Shown here: positions 27,004-39,168 of the stretch, piece by piece
Layout: the number at the start of each line of letters is the position of its first letter
Position numbering within the stretch: position 1 is the first letter of the stretch
Assembly: GCF_051014445.1 (NCBI RefSeq)
Contig: NC_135137.1
Location: 24,491,501-24,555,500, forward strand
Direction: 5' to 3'
From: Colletes latitarsis
Lineage: Eukaryota > Arthropoda > Insecta > Hymenoptera > Colletidae
Length of the DNA: 64,000 nucleotides
Notes under the pieces: model-generated
What the model was told of the DNA's origin: nothing
The model's input: the letters and a program-made list of their open reading frames with translations, nothing else
The model's database searches: none
Position numbers and translations under genes: made by a program

Positions 27004-30000
27004 GATTTTAAGTATTTTATTTATTTATTGATCTTCTTACTTTTGACTTTTGACTTTTAACTTTTAACTTTTAACTTTTAACTTTTAACTTTTAACTTTT
27101 ATTCTGACTTCCTACACTTTGACTCTTCCTTTTGCTCTCTCTCTGTTTTTCGTTTTATTTTCTAAGTTTTAGGCATGGCCGAAGGATCCGGATGCGTCGC
27201 CCGAGGAAACGAGGTAATCGTTAAGTTCCCGTTCCCGGATCATTTCAACTGTCCCTACTGCCATCGAGGGACTACGGCGCTGCAAAGAGGAGCGGCGGTG
27301 TACCGGCGGCACGAGGATTTAGGTAAACACCTTAAACTTCACCATTCTGGTATTACGCGTAGGTTTGTATGCGGTGATTGCGGCTTCACCGACAACAGTG
27401 CTTATGCACTGAAGAAGGTGAAGCAGCATCACGCTGCAAGCCACGCGAATGGTGCACCGAATCCTCCTGCCGCTGGTGCACCATCGGCCGCCCCGGGCGA
27501 CGCATCTGCATCCCCGGCCAGCGGACCCGCGGGGGGGACGGGCTCCCTCCGCGAGGGCGCGAGAAGCGAGGCCCCGCGATCCGCCGAAACGGATCGATCG
27601 ACCACGCGAGGAGGCGAGCCGCCATGCGCGAGAAGAAACGTGCCAGCGGTGGCGGCGTCGACCTCCCGTGGTAAGTCAAAGTCCTCCGCCCCCACAACGA
27701 CGACGGCGAGGACAACGACAGGGCGGAGGACAACGGCGGCGACGGTGGCGGGAAAGAAGCCCGCCACCGCCACACTGAAGAGCTTTGTTACCGTCGCCGC
27801 CAGACGCAGCGGGTCGCAGCCCGAGCCCGCAACGGCTGCACCGAGGGGGTGCAGCAGAAGGGTGACTCCGACCACCACCTTCGCGGAGGTCACCCGGGGG
27901 CCACCGGCCGCCACCACCGGGGTAACGACGACAGCCACGGCGAGGGAAACGAAGAGGACAACGCCCAAGACGCCCTCGCCGGCCGGACCGACGACAGTGG
28001 GGGGGACCACCACCACCCAGCCGCCCCCCCCCGCCGGACAACTAACCCAGACCAACTCCGGCAATCTGTCGTCGGCCGGTAGGATTGCCCCGGTGGTCGT
28101 AACATCCACGGCGGCCACGACGACGACGACGACGACGATCACGACGACCACGACGACGACCTCGGTGGTGCGGGGGTCAATACCCGCACCGGTCGTGACA
28201 CCACCGCCTACCCGGGGTCCAACTCCATCGCCGAGGGGGACAGCCGGCGGCAATTCCACCTCGCCGCCGGCACTCGCGCCCAGGACGAGGGCGCGAGCCA
28301 GGAGAGCCGCCACCGAGCCCCCCCAGCAGACCCCGGGTACACCACGACGAGGCAGGAGGATTCGCGGCACTCCCCAGGCGGTGGTACCAGTCGCGGCCGG
28401 GAGAAGGACACCGCCGACGACATCTCCGGCGGCGCTAGGATGCCCCACCCCAAGGAGAGGAAGAAGCGCCCGGGCCGTGTCCCTCCCGCCCGGGAGGGGG
28501 ACGAAAGGGGGCAATACCACCGCCCCCACATCCCCAGGGGTGGGGACGACAAGAAGAGGGAGGAGGAAGAGACTCCCGGCCATCGAGGAGTCGTCGTCAG
28601 GAGAGGAGGCAACGACAGCGGCCCCGTCGTCGTCGCCACCGAATGAAGATTGGATAGTGGCGGCCCCCAGAAGAGGAAGGAAGAGGGCTGGGCTGCAGAC
28701 CCCCGTGCCGGGGGAGCAGGATGCAACAGAGGAAGGAGTAATGCCCCCCGGCAGCGCGGGAATGGTCGGTCCCTCCGTGGAGGCGGAACGGGGCCGAAAT
28801 ACGGACCAGGGCCCAACTAGTAATAAGGGTAACAATTATAAGACTGATTTTAACAACAAGACTAAAGATTTTAGCAGTATAAAAAGGTACTGTGACAGGG
28901 CCACGAGCCCTATAAATTTTAATAGCAATTTTATTTCGGACGACCAGCAAGGGATGTTAAATCGTAATATAACCGACGCGAGCCGGGGCAGTCCGACTAA
29001 TGCCCCCGGGTCAAACCGGGGCTCTGTTTGTAGAAGGACCACGGCCCCGAGTGGTGCAACCCCTGCGGTCAGTAGAGGAAACGCCGCCGTGGACCGGAGG
29101 CAGACGGCGACGAGGGGGAGAGGGAGTGGTGTCGACCCAGGAACGTGCGCACGGAGTGACCCGACGGTGACCGGAGGTAAGCGGACGCAGCGGACGTGTG
29201 GGGGGCTCAGACATGGGCCGGAGCGGAATCCTGATGCAATCGTGGAGCGTCCAGGGAGAGGGCGCGGATCCACCCGGAGCGAGCGGACGCCAATGGATGC
29301 CCCCCGCCGACGCGGCGGCGCCGAGGAAGCGTCCGAAAGGGCGCGAATCGTCGCGGCTGCAGAGGCGGTGGAGACAGCGGAGGGCTTAGAGGCCCTTGCC
29401 GCCCTTGTGGCGGACTTCTTTGGTTCGAGGCGTTCTGCTCGTGGAAGGGGGGGTGCCGCAAGGGCCACTGGGGGGGGAGGAGGAAGGCCGGATGCGGCGG
29501 AGAGTTTGGGGGTGCGTCCCCGAGGGGATGCCAGTTGCAACGGAGCGACCGGGGCTCCTTTCACACGGACGGAACACGTCCGGGAAGCCACGCGAATACA
29601 GCGTCTGTTCCGAACGAACCGCAAGCGGGCAGTGCAGGAGGTGCTAGCCGAGCAATCTCCGCACTGCCAAGTGCCCAAGGACATTGTCCAAGGGCACTTT
29701 AGTTCTATATATGCGGCTCGGGACCGTTCGGAACACTTCCCGGCGCTCCACCACGACCAGCCGGAGGAAGGAACCAATGAGGCACTGGAGAGGCCCTTCG
29801 GGTCGGCCGAGGTGTTCAACCGCCTCCGGAGGATGAAAAAATCATCCCCCGGACCGGATGGAATCACCTACGCCGACCTGAGGGGGGCCGATCCGGGAGC
29901 CGAGGTCCTGACGGCGGCATACAATGCGTGCCGTCGGGTGGAGTTGATTCCCTCCCTGTGGAAGGAGTCAAATACCATCTTGATTTACAAGAAAGGTGAG

Positions 30001-32606
30001 AGGGATGACCTCAGCAACTGGCGTCCCATCGCCATGGGTGACGTAATCCCCAAGCTCTTCGCGGCCGTGATGGCCGACCGCCTTACCCGCTGGGCCGTCC
30101 AAAATCGACGGCTCTCCCCGGCACAAAAGGGCTTTCTGCCGTACGAGGGGTGCCTTGAGCACAACTTCGTGCTGCGGGAGGCCCTTATCGACGCGAAGCG
30201 ACGGCGGAGGGAGTTGGTGGTTGCGTGGCTGGACCTTTCCAATGCTTTTGGTTCGGTCCCCCACGCCGCCATCTTAAACGCGCTGACCGGTGCCGGTGCC
30301 CCCCACGCGATCGTCAACCTCGTCCGGTGTCTATACACCGATTGCACGACGAGGGTCCGTACTGCCGAAGGATTCACTGATAGGATCCCCATGCAGTCGG
30401 GAGTAAGACAGGGCTGCCCCTTGAGCCCTATACTCTTCAACCTGGCAATCGAACCCGTGGTTCGACAAGCCGCGGAGTCGAGGGCCGGGTACGAGATGGC
30501 GGGCTTTAAGGTAGCAGCCCTAGCTTACGCGGATGATATCGCATTGATCGCGACGTCCCCCGAGGGCATGAGAGGGCTACTGGGTGCAGCAGAGGCCACG
30601 GCGCGGAGTCTGGGCCTCGCGTTCAATCCGGGGAAGTGCGCGACGCTGCACGTCCTTGGAAGCGGCGCGGTGGCCCGGACCGAGTTTGGCCTCAACGAGG
30701 GACCCGTTCCAGCGCTCGGAGACGGAGACGCCTATGAGCACCTGGGCATTCCCACCGGGGTTCGGATCGACCAGACGCCCTACTCCACGATCCGGGATGT
30801 GCTGAGGGACCTGGGGGCGGTGGACCGCGCCCTGCTAGCTCCGTGGCAGAAGGTGGAAACCTTAAGATCGGTTATAATTCCACGGGTGGATTTCCTGCTA
30901 CGGGGCGCCAGCGTGAGGAAGTCGGCACTGGCGGAGGTAGACAAGGCTGTTAGGCGCGTGGTCAAGGGATGGCTCAATTTGCCACAGCGGGCCAGTGCGG
31001 AGGTGGTTTACATCCCCCCTTCGTGGGGAGGATGCGGACTCCTCCCACTGGCTGACCTGGCTGATGTGACGACCGTGGCCCATGCGTTCAGGCTTCTGAA
31101 CGCACGGGACCCGGTCGTTGCATCACTGGCAAGGGCATCCCTTGATACAGCGGCGCGGGACAAGCTGCGTCGGCCTCCGACAGAGGGGGACCTCGCGGAG
31201 TACCTGTCGGGTCGTTTGACCGGGGACTTCGCGTGGCCAACCAGCGGATGTGCCTCATTCTGGTCGCGGGTGCGGTCCGCCGCGCTCAGGTCCGCGGCGC
31301 GTTTCGGTTTTCGGTGGAAGTGGGACGATGGTCGGGCCGAGCTCTCGGTGGAGATCGCCTCGCGGGGCGAACCGGTCGTGGTGTCACCAGGAGCGAAGGC
31401 GGAGATAATCCGCCGGATGAGGGCGGCAGTGGCTGAGCACTACAGGATGACACTGGTCCGGAAACCTGACCAGGGGAAGGTTTTCGGCGTGACCTCCCGC
31501 CATGCGGTGAGCAATCACTTCATGCGTGGGGGGTCATTTACTCGCTTCGCCGACTGGCGCTTTATCCATCGCGCGCGCCTTGATGTCCTCCCACTCAATG
31601 GAGCAATCCGTTGGGGGGAGGGCGATAAACGATGTCGGCGATGCGGGTTTAAGCTCGAGAGCCTTCCTCACGTGCTCGGGCACTGCGGCGTTCACTCGGC
31701 GGCTCGCCAGCTCCGGCACCACGGCTTGGTTCGCAGGCTTGCGAGGGCGACCCGTCTCCCGGGCGACCTCCGGGTTGACCGACGTGTCCCGGGTGTCCCC
31801 GACGAACTGGCGGCCTTGCGTCCCGACATAGTCGTGACGCACGAGCCGTCACGGACCGTCCACCTGGTCGATGTGGCCGTGCCATTTGAAAACACCTTCA
31901 TGGCCTTCGAAGACGCCAAGGCGGAGAAACTGCAAAAATACGCGCCTATAGCGTGTGCTCTCCGCCGGCGCGGCTACACCGTCCACGTGGACGCGTTCAT
32001 CGTCGGGGCCCTGGGCGCCTGGCACCCGGACAACGAGTCCCTCCTGAAAACGCTGCGCGTCTCACGGTTCTACGCGAGGACCATGAGACGGCTCATGGTA
32101 TCAGAGACCATAGCCTGGTCCAGGGACATTTACGTGGAACACGTCTCTGGGATCCGGCAGTACCCCGCTCCGACCGCGGCGCCCGAAGCTGACGAGAACG
32201 CGGTGGCGCCAAGAAGATGGATTAGCGTGCAAGAGGACCGTGGGGGTCGAGGGGCCGGTAACAATAGCACCAGCGGACTGCCCCGAGCTCGAGAAGACGA
32301 GTAGTGGGCGTTCCTTTTGGCCATCAGTATTATATATATTTTTCTTAAGTGCTATACTGCATATACTTAATTCTATCTCACTCGTATTCTAGTCCAAACT
32401 CGATCTCGTTCTACCTCATTCTAGTTCACTGCATGCCATTTTGTTCTACAGTTATATTTCTTTGCTCATTTATATTCCTTTTCTTTCTTTTTGCGGCCCT
32501 ATACACCGTCAAATTGCTGTACTTTTCTATATTCTTGTTTCTGTTCTTGCTATTTGCTGGTATTATGATCTACTCTTCTCTTCCTTGTTGTTACTTATTT
32601 TATTAC

Positions 32607-32637
<31 letters not shown>

Positions 32638-32912
32638 GTTGCCTGTTATTCATGTTAACATACTTATGGTCAAAATCCACATGATGACTTGACAAGGAAG
32701 GAGCCATAACGGACTACCACATACACGCATCAGTTGGACGCCCAGTGCGATAATTAATGTGAAAGTGCTACGACGATAAGGGCGCAGGGGGACTGTCCCT
32801 GCGCCCTTTAAAATTATATTAATTTTGTCATATGACCGATATATATGTATACTCTGTACCTGATCCCCGGGGCTTCGCCCCGGGGAAACATTTATTGAAA
32901 TAAAACTGCTTT
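27004..32912 (+). mobile_element. U2-targeted retrotransposon copy C, full length
   Basis: A complete 5.9-kb copy of a second subfamily. Its linker, AT-rich island and upstream 3' UTR clearly differ from copies A and B, while the last about 70 bases of the 3' UTR are the same. The first 3' UTR hairpin is at 32778-32808 with a perfect stem. Confidence 0.88.
27175..32304 (+). CDS. Zinc-finger, RT and restriction-like endonuclease polyprotein, copy C
   Basis: An intact 1709-codon ORF with nine C in the poly-C run (28024-28032). Finger cysteines and histidines are kept although the finger has changes (PDHFNCPYC, LQRG, YRRH). The island after AERGRNTDQGP differs in length and sequence from copy A but keeps KRYCDRATSPINFN. 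RT carries YADD. The endonuclease motifs RPDIVV and LVDVAVPFE and the CCHC finger are unchanged. The C-terminus reads APRRWISVQEDRGGRG, a marker shared with copy D only. Confidence 0.92.
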   Translation: MAEGSGCVARGNEVIVKFPFPDHFNCPYCHRGTTALQRGAAVYRRHEDLGKHLKLHHSGITRRFVCGDCGFTDNSAYALKKVKQHHAASHANGAPNPPAAGAPSAAPGDASASPASGPAGGTGSLREGARSEAPRSAETDRSTTRGGEPPCARRNVPAVAASTSRGKSKSSAPTTTTARTTTGRRTTAATVAGKKPATATLKSFVTVAARRSGSQPEPATAAPRGCSRRVTPTTTFAEVTRGPPAATTGVTTTATARETKRTTPKTPSPAGPTTVGGTTTTQPPPPAGQLTQTNSGNLSSAGRIAPVVVTSTAATTTTTTTITTTTTTTSVVRGSIPAPVVTPPPTRGPTPSPRGTAGGNSTSPPALAPRTRARARRAATEPPQQTPGTPRRGRRIRGTPQAVVPVAAGRRTPPTTSPAALGCPTPRRGRSARAVSLPPGRGTKGGNTTAPTSPGVGTTRRGRRKRLPAIEESSSGEEATTAAPSSSPPNEDWIVAAPRRGRKRAGLQTPVPGEQDATEEGVMPPGSAGMVGPSVEAERGRNTDQGPTSNKGNNYKTDFNNKTKDFSSIKRYCDRATSPINFNSNFISDDQQGMLNRNITDASRGSPTNAPGSNRGSVCRRTTAPSGATPAVSRGNAAVDRRQTATRGRGSGVDPGTCARSDPTVTGGKRTQRTCGGLRHGPERNPDAIVERPGRGRGSTRSERTPMDAPRRRGGAEEASERARIVAAAEAVETAEGLEALAALVADFFGSRRSARGRGGAARATGGGGGRPDAAESLGVRPRGDASCNGATGAPFTRTEHVREATRIQRLFRTNRKRAVQEVLAEQSPHCQVPKDIVQGHFSSIYAARDRSEHFPALHHDQPEEGTNEALERPFGSAEVFNRLRRMKKSSPGPDGITYADLRGADPGAEVLTAAYNACRRVELIPSLWKESNTILIYKKGERDDLSNWRPIAMGDVIPKLFAAVMADRLTRWAVQNRRLSPAQKGFLPYEGCLEHNFVLREALIDAKRRRRELVVAWLDLSNAFGSVPHAAILNALTGAGAPHAIVNLVRCLYTDCTTRVRTAEGFTDRIPMQSGVRQGCPLSPILFNLAIEPVVRQAAESRAGYEMAGFKVAALAYADDIALIATSPEGMRGLLGAAEATARSLGLAFNPGKCATLHVLGSGAVARTEFGLNEGPVPALGDGDAYEHLGIPTGVRIDQTPYSTIRDVLRDLGAVDRALLAPWQKVETLRSVIIPRVDFLLRGASVRKSALAEVDKAVRRVVKGWLNLPQRASAEVVYIPPSWGGCGLLPLADLADVTTVAHAFRLLNARDPVVASLARASLDTAARDKLRRPPTEGDLAEYLSGRLTGDFAWPTSGCASFWSRVRSAALRSAARFGFRWKWDDGRAELSVEIASRGEPVVVSPGAKAEIIRRMRAAVAEHYRMTLVRKPDQGKVFGVTSRHAVSNHFMRGGSFTRFADWRFIHRARLDVLPLNGAIRWGEGDKRCRRCGFKLESLPHVLGHCGVHSAARQLRHHGLVRRLARATRLPGDLRVDRRVPGVPDELAALRPDIVVTHEPSRTVHLVDVAVPFENTFMAFEDAKAEKLQKYAPIACALRRRGYTVHVDAFIVGALGAWHPDNESLLKTLRVSRFYARTMRRLMVSETIAWSRDIYVEHVSGIRQYPAPTAAPEADENAVAPRRWISVQEDRGGRGAGNNSTSGLPRAREDE

Positions 32913-33080
32913 TATCTGTTCTTATCAGCTTAATATCTGATACACTCCCCATTGGGGAGTCAGAATATTAATCTGATTTTTGGAAATTGACGGAGCAGTT
33001 GGAGCTTGCTCCACCTCTGTCGCGAGTCAGCCTGACATTGCAGTGCCGCCAGGATTGGCTCAATAACTACACAAAAATCA
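32913..33080 (+). repeat. U2 fragment 3 (168 bp)
   Basis: As fragments 1 and 2, with one further private change (CCTGACATT for CCTGGCATT). The candidate 3' box is restored by the following GATTTT. Confidence 0.9.
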
Positions 33081-36000
33081 GATTTTAAGTATTTTATTTA
33101 TTTATCTATTTATTTATTGATCTTTTAACTCTTGACTTTTGACTTTTAACTTTTAACTTTTAACTTTTATTCTGACACTTTGACTTTTCCTTTGCTCTCT
33201 CTGCTTGCTTTTCGTTTTCTAAGTTTTAGGCATGGCCGAAGGATCCGGATGCGTCGCCCGAGGAAACGAGGTAATCGTTAAGTTCCCGTTCCCCGACCAA
33301 TTTATCTGTCCCTACTGCCATCGAGGGACTACGGCGCTGCGAAGGGGAGCGGCGGTGTACCAGCGGCACGAGGATTTAGGTAAACACCTTAAACTTCACC
33401 ATTCGGGTATTACGCGTAGGTTTGTATGCGGTGATTGCGGCTTCACCGACAACAGTGCTTATGCACTGAAGAAGGTGAAGCAGCATCACGCTGCAAGCCA
33501 CGCGAATGGTGCACCGAATCCTCCTGCCGCTGGTGCACCATCGGCCGCCCCGGGCGACGCATCTGCATCCCCGGCCAGCGGACCCGCGGGGGGGACGGGC
33601 TCCCTCCGCGAGGGCGCGAGAAGCGAGGCCCCGCGATCCGCCGAAACGGATCGATCGACCACGCGAGGAGGCGAGCCGCCATGCGCGAGAAGAAACGTGC
33701 CAGCGGTGGCGGCGTCGACCTCCCGCGGTAAGTCAAAGTCCTCCGCCCCCACAACGACGACGGCGAGGACAACGACAGGGCGGAGGACAACGGCGGCGAC
33801 GGTGGCGGGAAAGAAGCCCGCCACCGCCACACTGAAGAACTTTGTTACCGTCGCCGCCAGACGCAGCGGGTCGCAGCCCGAGCCCGCAACGGCTGCACCG
33901 AGGGGGTGCAGCAGAAGGGTGACTCCGACCACCACCTTCGCGGAGGTCACCCGGGGGCCACCGGCCGCCACCACCGGGGTAACGACGACAGCCACGGCGA
34001 GGGAAACGAAGAGGACAACGCCCAAGACGCCCTCGCCGGCCGGACCGACGACAGTAGGGGGGACCACCACCACCCAGCCGCCCCCCCCCCGCCGGACAAC
34101 TAACCCAGACCAACTCCGGCAATCTGTCGTCGGCCGGTAGGATTGCCCCGGTGGTCGTAACATCCACGGCGGCCACGACGACGACGACGACGACGATCAC
34201 GACGACGACGACGACGACCTCGGTGGTGCGGGGGTCAATACCCGCACCGGTCGTGACACCACCACCCACCCGGGGCCCAACCCCATCACCGAGGGGGACA
34301 GCCGGCGGCAATTCCACCTCGCCGCCGGCACTCGCGCCCAGGACGAGGGCGCGAGCCAGGAGAGCCGCCACCGAGCCCCCCCAGCAGACCCCGGGTACAT
34401 TACGGCGCAGTAGGAGGATCCGCGGCACCCCCCAGGCGGTGGAACCAGTCGCGGCCGGGAGGAGGACGCCGCCGACGACTTCTCCGGCGGCGCTAGGATG
34501 CCCCACCCCAAGGAGAGGAAGAAGTGCCCGGGCCGTGTCCCTCCCGCCCGGGAGGGGAACGAAAGGGGGCAACACCACCGCCCCCACATCCCCAGGGGTG
34601 GGGACGACAAGAAGAGGGAGAAGGAGGAGACTCCCGGCCATCGAGGAGTCGTCGTCAGGAGAGGGCGAAGATGCGGAAGCGACAGCGGCTCCGTCGTCGT
34701 CGTCGCCGAGGGTAGACTGGACAGTGGCGGCCCCCAGAAGAGGAAGGAGGAGGGCTGGGCTGCAGACCCCCGTGCCGGGGGGCCAGGGAGCCACGGAGAG
34801 AAGAATAACGCCCCCCGGCAGCGCAGAAATGGTCGGTCCCTCCGTGGAGGCGGAACGGGGCCGAAATACGGACCAGGGCCCATCTAATATTAGTAATATT
34901 AATAGTAATGACAATAATAATAATGTTGATTTTAGTAGCAGGACTAAAGATTTTAGCAGGATTAAAAGGTACTGTGATAGGGCCACGAGCCCCATTAATT
35001 TTAACAGCAGCTATGACAATCTTAACCAAGACGACCAGCGATGGGATTTAAATTTTAACGCAATCGACGCGAGCCGGGGCAGTCCGACTAATGCCCCCGG
35101 GTCAAACCGGGGCTCTGTTTGTAGAAGGACCGCGGCCCCGAGTGGTGCAACCCCTGCGGTCAGTAGAGGGAACGCCGCCGTGGACCGAAGGCGGACGGCG
35201 ACGAGGGGGAGAGGGAGTGGTGTCGATCCAGGAACGTGCACACGGAGTGACCCGATGGTGACCGGAGGTAAGCGGACGCAGCGAGCGTGTGGGGGGCTCA
35301 GACATGGGCCGGGGCGGAATCCCGAAGCAATCGTGGAGCGTCCAGGGAGAGGGCGCGGACCCACCCGGGGCGAGCGGACGCCAATGGCTGCCCCCCGCCG
35401 ACGCGGCGGCGCCGAGGAAGCGTCCGAAAGGGCGCGAATCGTCGCGGCTGCGGAGGCGGTGGAGACAGCGGAGGGCTTAGAGGCCCTTGCCGCCCTTGTG
35501 GCGGACTTCTTTGGTTCGAGGCGTTCCGCGCGCGGAAGGGAGGGTGCCGCAAGAGCCACTGGGGGGGGAGGAGGAAGGCCGGATGCGGCGGAGAGTTTGG
35601 GGGTGCGTCCCCGAGGGGATGCCAGTTGCAACGGAGCGACCGGGGCTCCTTCTACACGGACGGAACACGTCCGGGAAGCCACGCGAATACAGCGTCTGTT
35701 CCGAACGAACCGCAAGCGAGCAGTGCAGGAGGTGCTGGCCGAGCAATCTCCGCACTGCCAAGTGCCCAAGGACATTGTCCAAGGGCACTTTAGTTCTATA
35801 TATGCGGCTCGGGACCGTTCGGAGCACTTCCCGGCGCTCCACCACGACCAGCCGGATGAAGGCACCAATGAGGCACTGGAAAGGCCCTTCGGGTCGGCCG
35901 AGGTGTTCAACCGCCTCCGGAGGATGAAAAAATCATCCCCCGGACCGGATGGAATCACCTACGCCGACCTGAGGGGGGCCGATCCGGGAGCCGAGGTCCT

Positions 36001-39000
36001 GACGGCGGCATACAATGCGTGCCGTCGGATGGAGTTGATTCCCTCCCTGTGGAAGGAGTCAAATACCATCTTGATTTACAAGAAAGGTGAGAGGGATGAC
36101 CTCAGCAACTGGCGTCCCATCGCCATGGGTGACGTAATCCCCAAGCTCTTCGCGGCCGTGATGGCTGACCGCCTTACCCGCTGGGCCGTCCAAAATCGAC
36201 GGCTCTCCCCGGCACAAAAGGGCTTTCTGCCGTATGAGGGGTGCCTTGAGCACAACTTCGTGCTGCGGGAGGCCCTTACCGACGCGAAGCGACGGCGGAG
36301 GGAGTTGGTGGTGGCGTGGCTGGACCTTTCCAATGCTTTTGGATCGGTCCCCCACGCCGCCATCTTAAACGCGCTGACCGGTGCCGGTGCCCCCCACGCG
36401 ATCGTCAACCTCGTCCGGTGTCTATACACCGATTGCACGACGAGGGTCCGTACTGCCGAAGGATTCACTGATAGGATCCCCATGCAGTCGGGAGTAAGAC
36501 AGGGCTGCCCCTTGAGCCCTATACTCTTTAACCTGGCAATCGAACCCGTGGTTCGACAAGCCGCGGAGTCGAGGGCCGGGTACGAGATGGCGGGCTTTAA
36601 GGTAGCAGCCCTAGCTTACGCGGATGATATCGCATTGATCGCGACGTCCCCCGAGGGCATGAGAGGGCTACTGGGTGCAGCAGAGGCCACGGCGCGGAGT
36701 CTGGGCCTCGCGTTCAATCCGGGGAAGTGCGCGACGCTGCACCTCCTTGGAAGCGGCGCGGTGGCCCGGACCGAGTTTGGCCTCAACGAGGGACCCGTTC
36801 CAGCGCTCGGAGACGGAGACGCCTATGAGCACCTGGGCATTCCCACCGGGGTTCGGATCGACCAGACGCCCTACTCCACGATCCGGGATGTGCTGAGGGA
36901 CCTGGGGGCGGTGGATCGCTCCCTGCTAGCTCCGTGGCAGAAGGTGGAAACCTTAAGATCGGTTATAATTCCACGGGTGGATTTCCTGCTACGGGGCGCC
37001 AGCGTGAGGAAGTCGGCACTGGCGGAGGTAGACAAGGCTGTTAGGCGCGTGGTCAAGGGATGGCTCAATTTGCCACAGCGGGCCAGTGCGGAGGTGGTTT
37101 ACATCCCCCCTTCGTGGGGAGGATGCGGACTCCTCCCACTGGCTGACCTGGCTGATGTGACGACCGTGGCCCATGCGTTCAGGCTTCTGAACGCACGGGA
37201 CCCGGTCGTTGCATCACTGGCAAGGGCATCCCTTGATACAGCGGCGCGGGACAAGCTGCGTCGGCCTCCGACAGAGGGGGACCTCGCGGAGTACCTGTCG
37301 GGTCGTTTGACCGGGGACTTCGCGTGGCCAACCAGCGGATGTGCCTCATTCTGGTCGCGGGTGCGGTCCGCCGCGCTCAGGTCCGCGGCGCGTTTCGGTT
37401 TTCGGTGGAAGTGGGACGATGGTCGGGCCGAGCTCTCGGTGGAGATCGCCTCGCGGGGCGAACCGGTCGTGGTGTCACCAGGAGCGAAGGCGGAGATAAT
37501 CCGCCGGATGAGGGCGGCAGTGGCTGAGCACTACAGGATGACACTGGTCCGGAAACCTGACCAGGGGAAGGTTTTCGGCGTGACCTCCCGCCATGCGGTG
37601 AGCAATCACTTCATGCGTGGGGGGTCATTTACTCGCTTCGCCGACTGGCGCTTTATCCATCGCGCGCGCCTTGATGTCCTCCCACTCAATGGAGCAATCC
37701 GTTGGGGGGAGGGCGATAAACGATGTCGGCGATGCGGGTTTAAGCTCGAGAGCCTTCCTCACGTGCTCGGGCACTGCGGCGTCCACTCGGCGGCTCGCCA
37801 GCTCCGGCACCACGGCTTGGTTCGCAGGCTTGCGAGGGCGACCCGTCTCCCGGGCGACCTCCGGGTTGACCGACGTGTCCCGGGTGTCCCCGACGAACTG
37901 GCGGCCTTGCGTCCCGACATAGTCGTGACGCACGAGCCGTCACGGACCGTCCACCTGGTCGATGTGGCCGTGCCATTTGAAAACACCTTCATGGCCTTCG
38001 AAGACGCCAAGGCGGAGAAACTGCAAAAATACGCGCCTATAGCGTGTGCTCTCCGCCGGCGCGGCTACACCGTCCACGTGGACGCGTTCATCGTCGGGGC
38101 CCTGGGCGCCTGGCACCCGGACAACGAGTCCCTCCTGAAAACGCTGCGCGTCTCACGGTTCTACGCGAGGACCATGAGACGGCTCATGGTATCAGAGACC
38201 ATAGCCTGGTCCAGGGACATTTACGTGGAACACGTCTCTGGGATCCGGCAGTACCCCGCTCCGACCGCGGCGCCCGAAGCTGACGAGAACGCGGTGGCGC
38301 CAAGAAGATGGATTAGCGTGCAAGAGGACCGTGGGGGTCGAGGGGCCGGTAACAATAGCACCAGCGGACTGCCCCGAGCTCGAGAAGACGAGTAGTGGGC
38401 GTTCCTTTTGGCCATCAGTATTATATATATTTTTCTTAAGTGCTATACTGCATATACTTAATTCTATCTCACTCGTATTCTAGTCCAAACTCGATCTCGT
38501 TCTACCTCATTCCAGTTCACTGCATGCCATTTTGTTCTACAGCTATATTTCTTTGCTCATTTATATTCCTTTTCTTTCTTTTTGCGGCCCTATACACCGT
38601 CAAATTGCTGTACTTTTTTTATATTCTTGTTTCTGTTCTTGCTATTTGCTGGTATTATGATCTACTCTCCTCTTCCTTGTTGTTACTTATTTTATTACTT
38701 ATTTATTTATTTATTTATTTATTTAGTTGCCTGTTATTCATGTTAACATACTTATGGTCAAAATCCACATGATGACTTGACAAGGAAGGAGCCATAACGG
38801 ACTACTACATACACGCATCAGTTGGACGCCCAGTGCGATAATTAATGTGAAAGTGCTACGACGATAAGGGCGCAGGGGGACTGTCCCTGCGCCCTTTAAA
38901 ATTATATTAATTTTGTCATATGACCGATATATATGTATACTCTGTACCTGATCCCCGGGGCTTCGCCCCGGGGAAACATTTATTGAAATAAAACTGCTTT
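33081..39000 (+). mobile_element. U2-targeted retrotransposon copy D, full length, mosaic
   Basis: The 5' about 3.3 kb follows the A/B/E subfamily. From about 36344-36372 onward, including the 3' UTR and the C-terminal marker APRRWISVQ, it follows copy C. The 5' UTR has its own microsatellite pattern. Confidence 0.88.
33232..38395 (+). pseudogene. Copy D polyprotein, frame split at C10
   Basis: The upstream frame of 302 codons (33232-34140) carries both CCHH fingers and the start of the linker and ends shortly after a run of ten C (34081-34090). The downstream frame (first ATG 34151) has 1414 codons with RT, CCHC finger and endonuclease intact. The only defect seen is the extra C. If the extra C were a sequencing error, the copy would be intact. 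Confidence 0.88.
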
Positions 39001-39168
39001 TATCTGTTCTTATCAGCTTAATATCTGATACACTCCCCATCGGGGAGTCAGAATATTAATCTGATTTTTGGAAATTGACGGAGCAGTTGGAGCTTGCTCC
39101 ACCTCTGTCGCGAGTCAGCCTGGCATTGCAGTGCCGCCAGGATTGGCTCAATAACTACACGAAAATCA
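39001..39168 (+). repeat. U2 fragment 4 (168 bp)
   Basis: Has CATCGGGG and ACACGAAAATC like the complete U2 gene, but lacks the extra CA near the U2 3' end. The 3' box motif is present across the junction. Confidence 0.9.
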
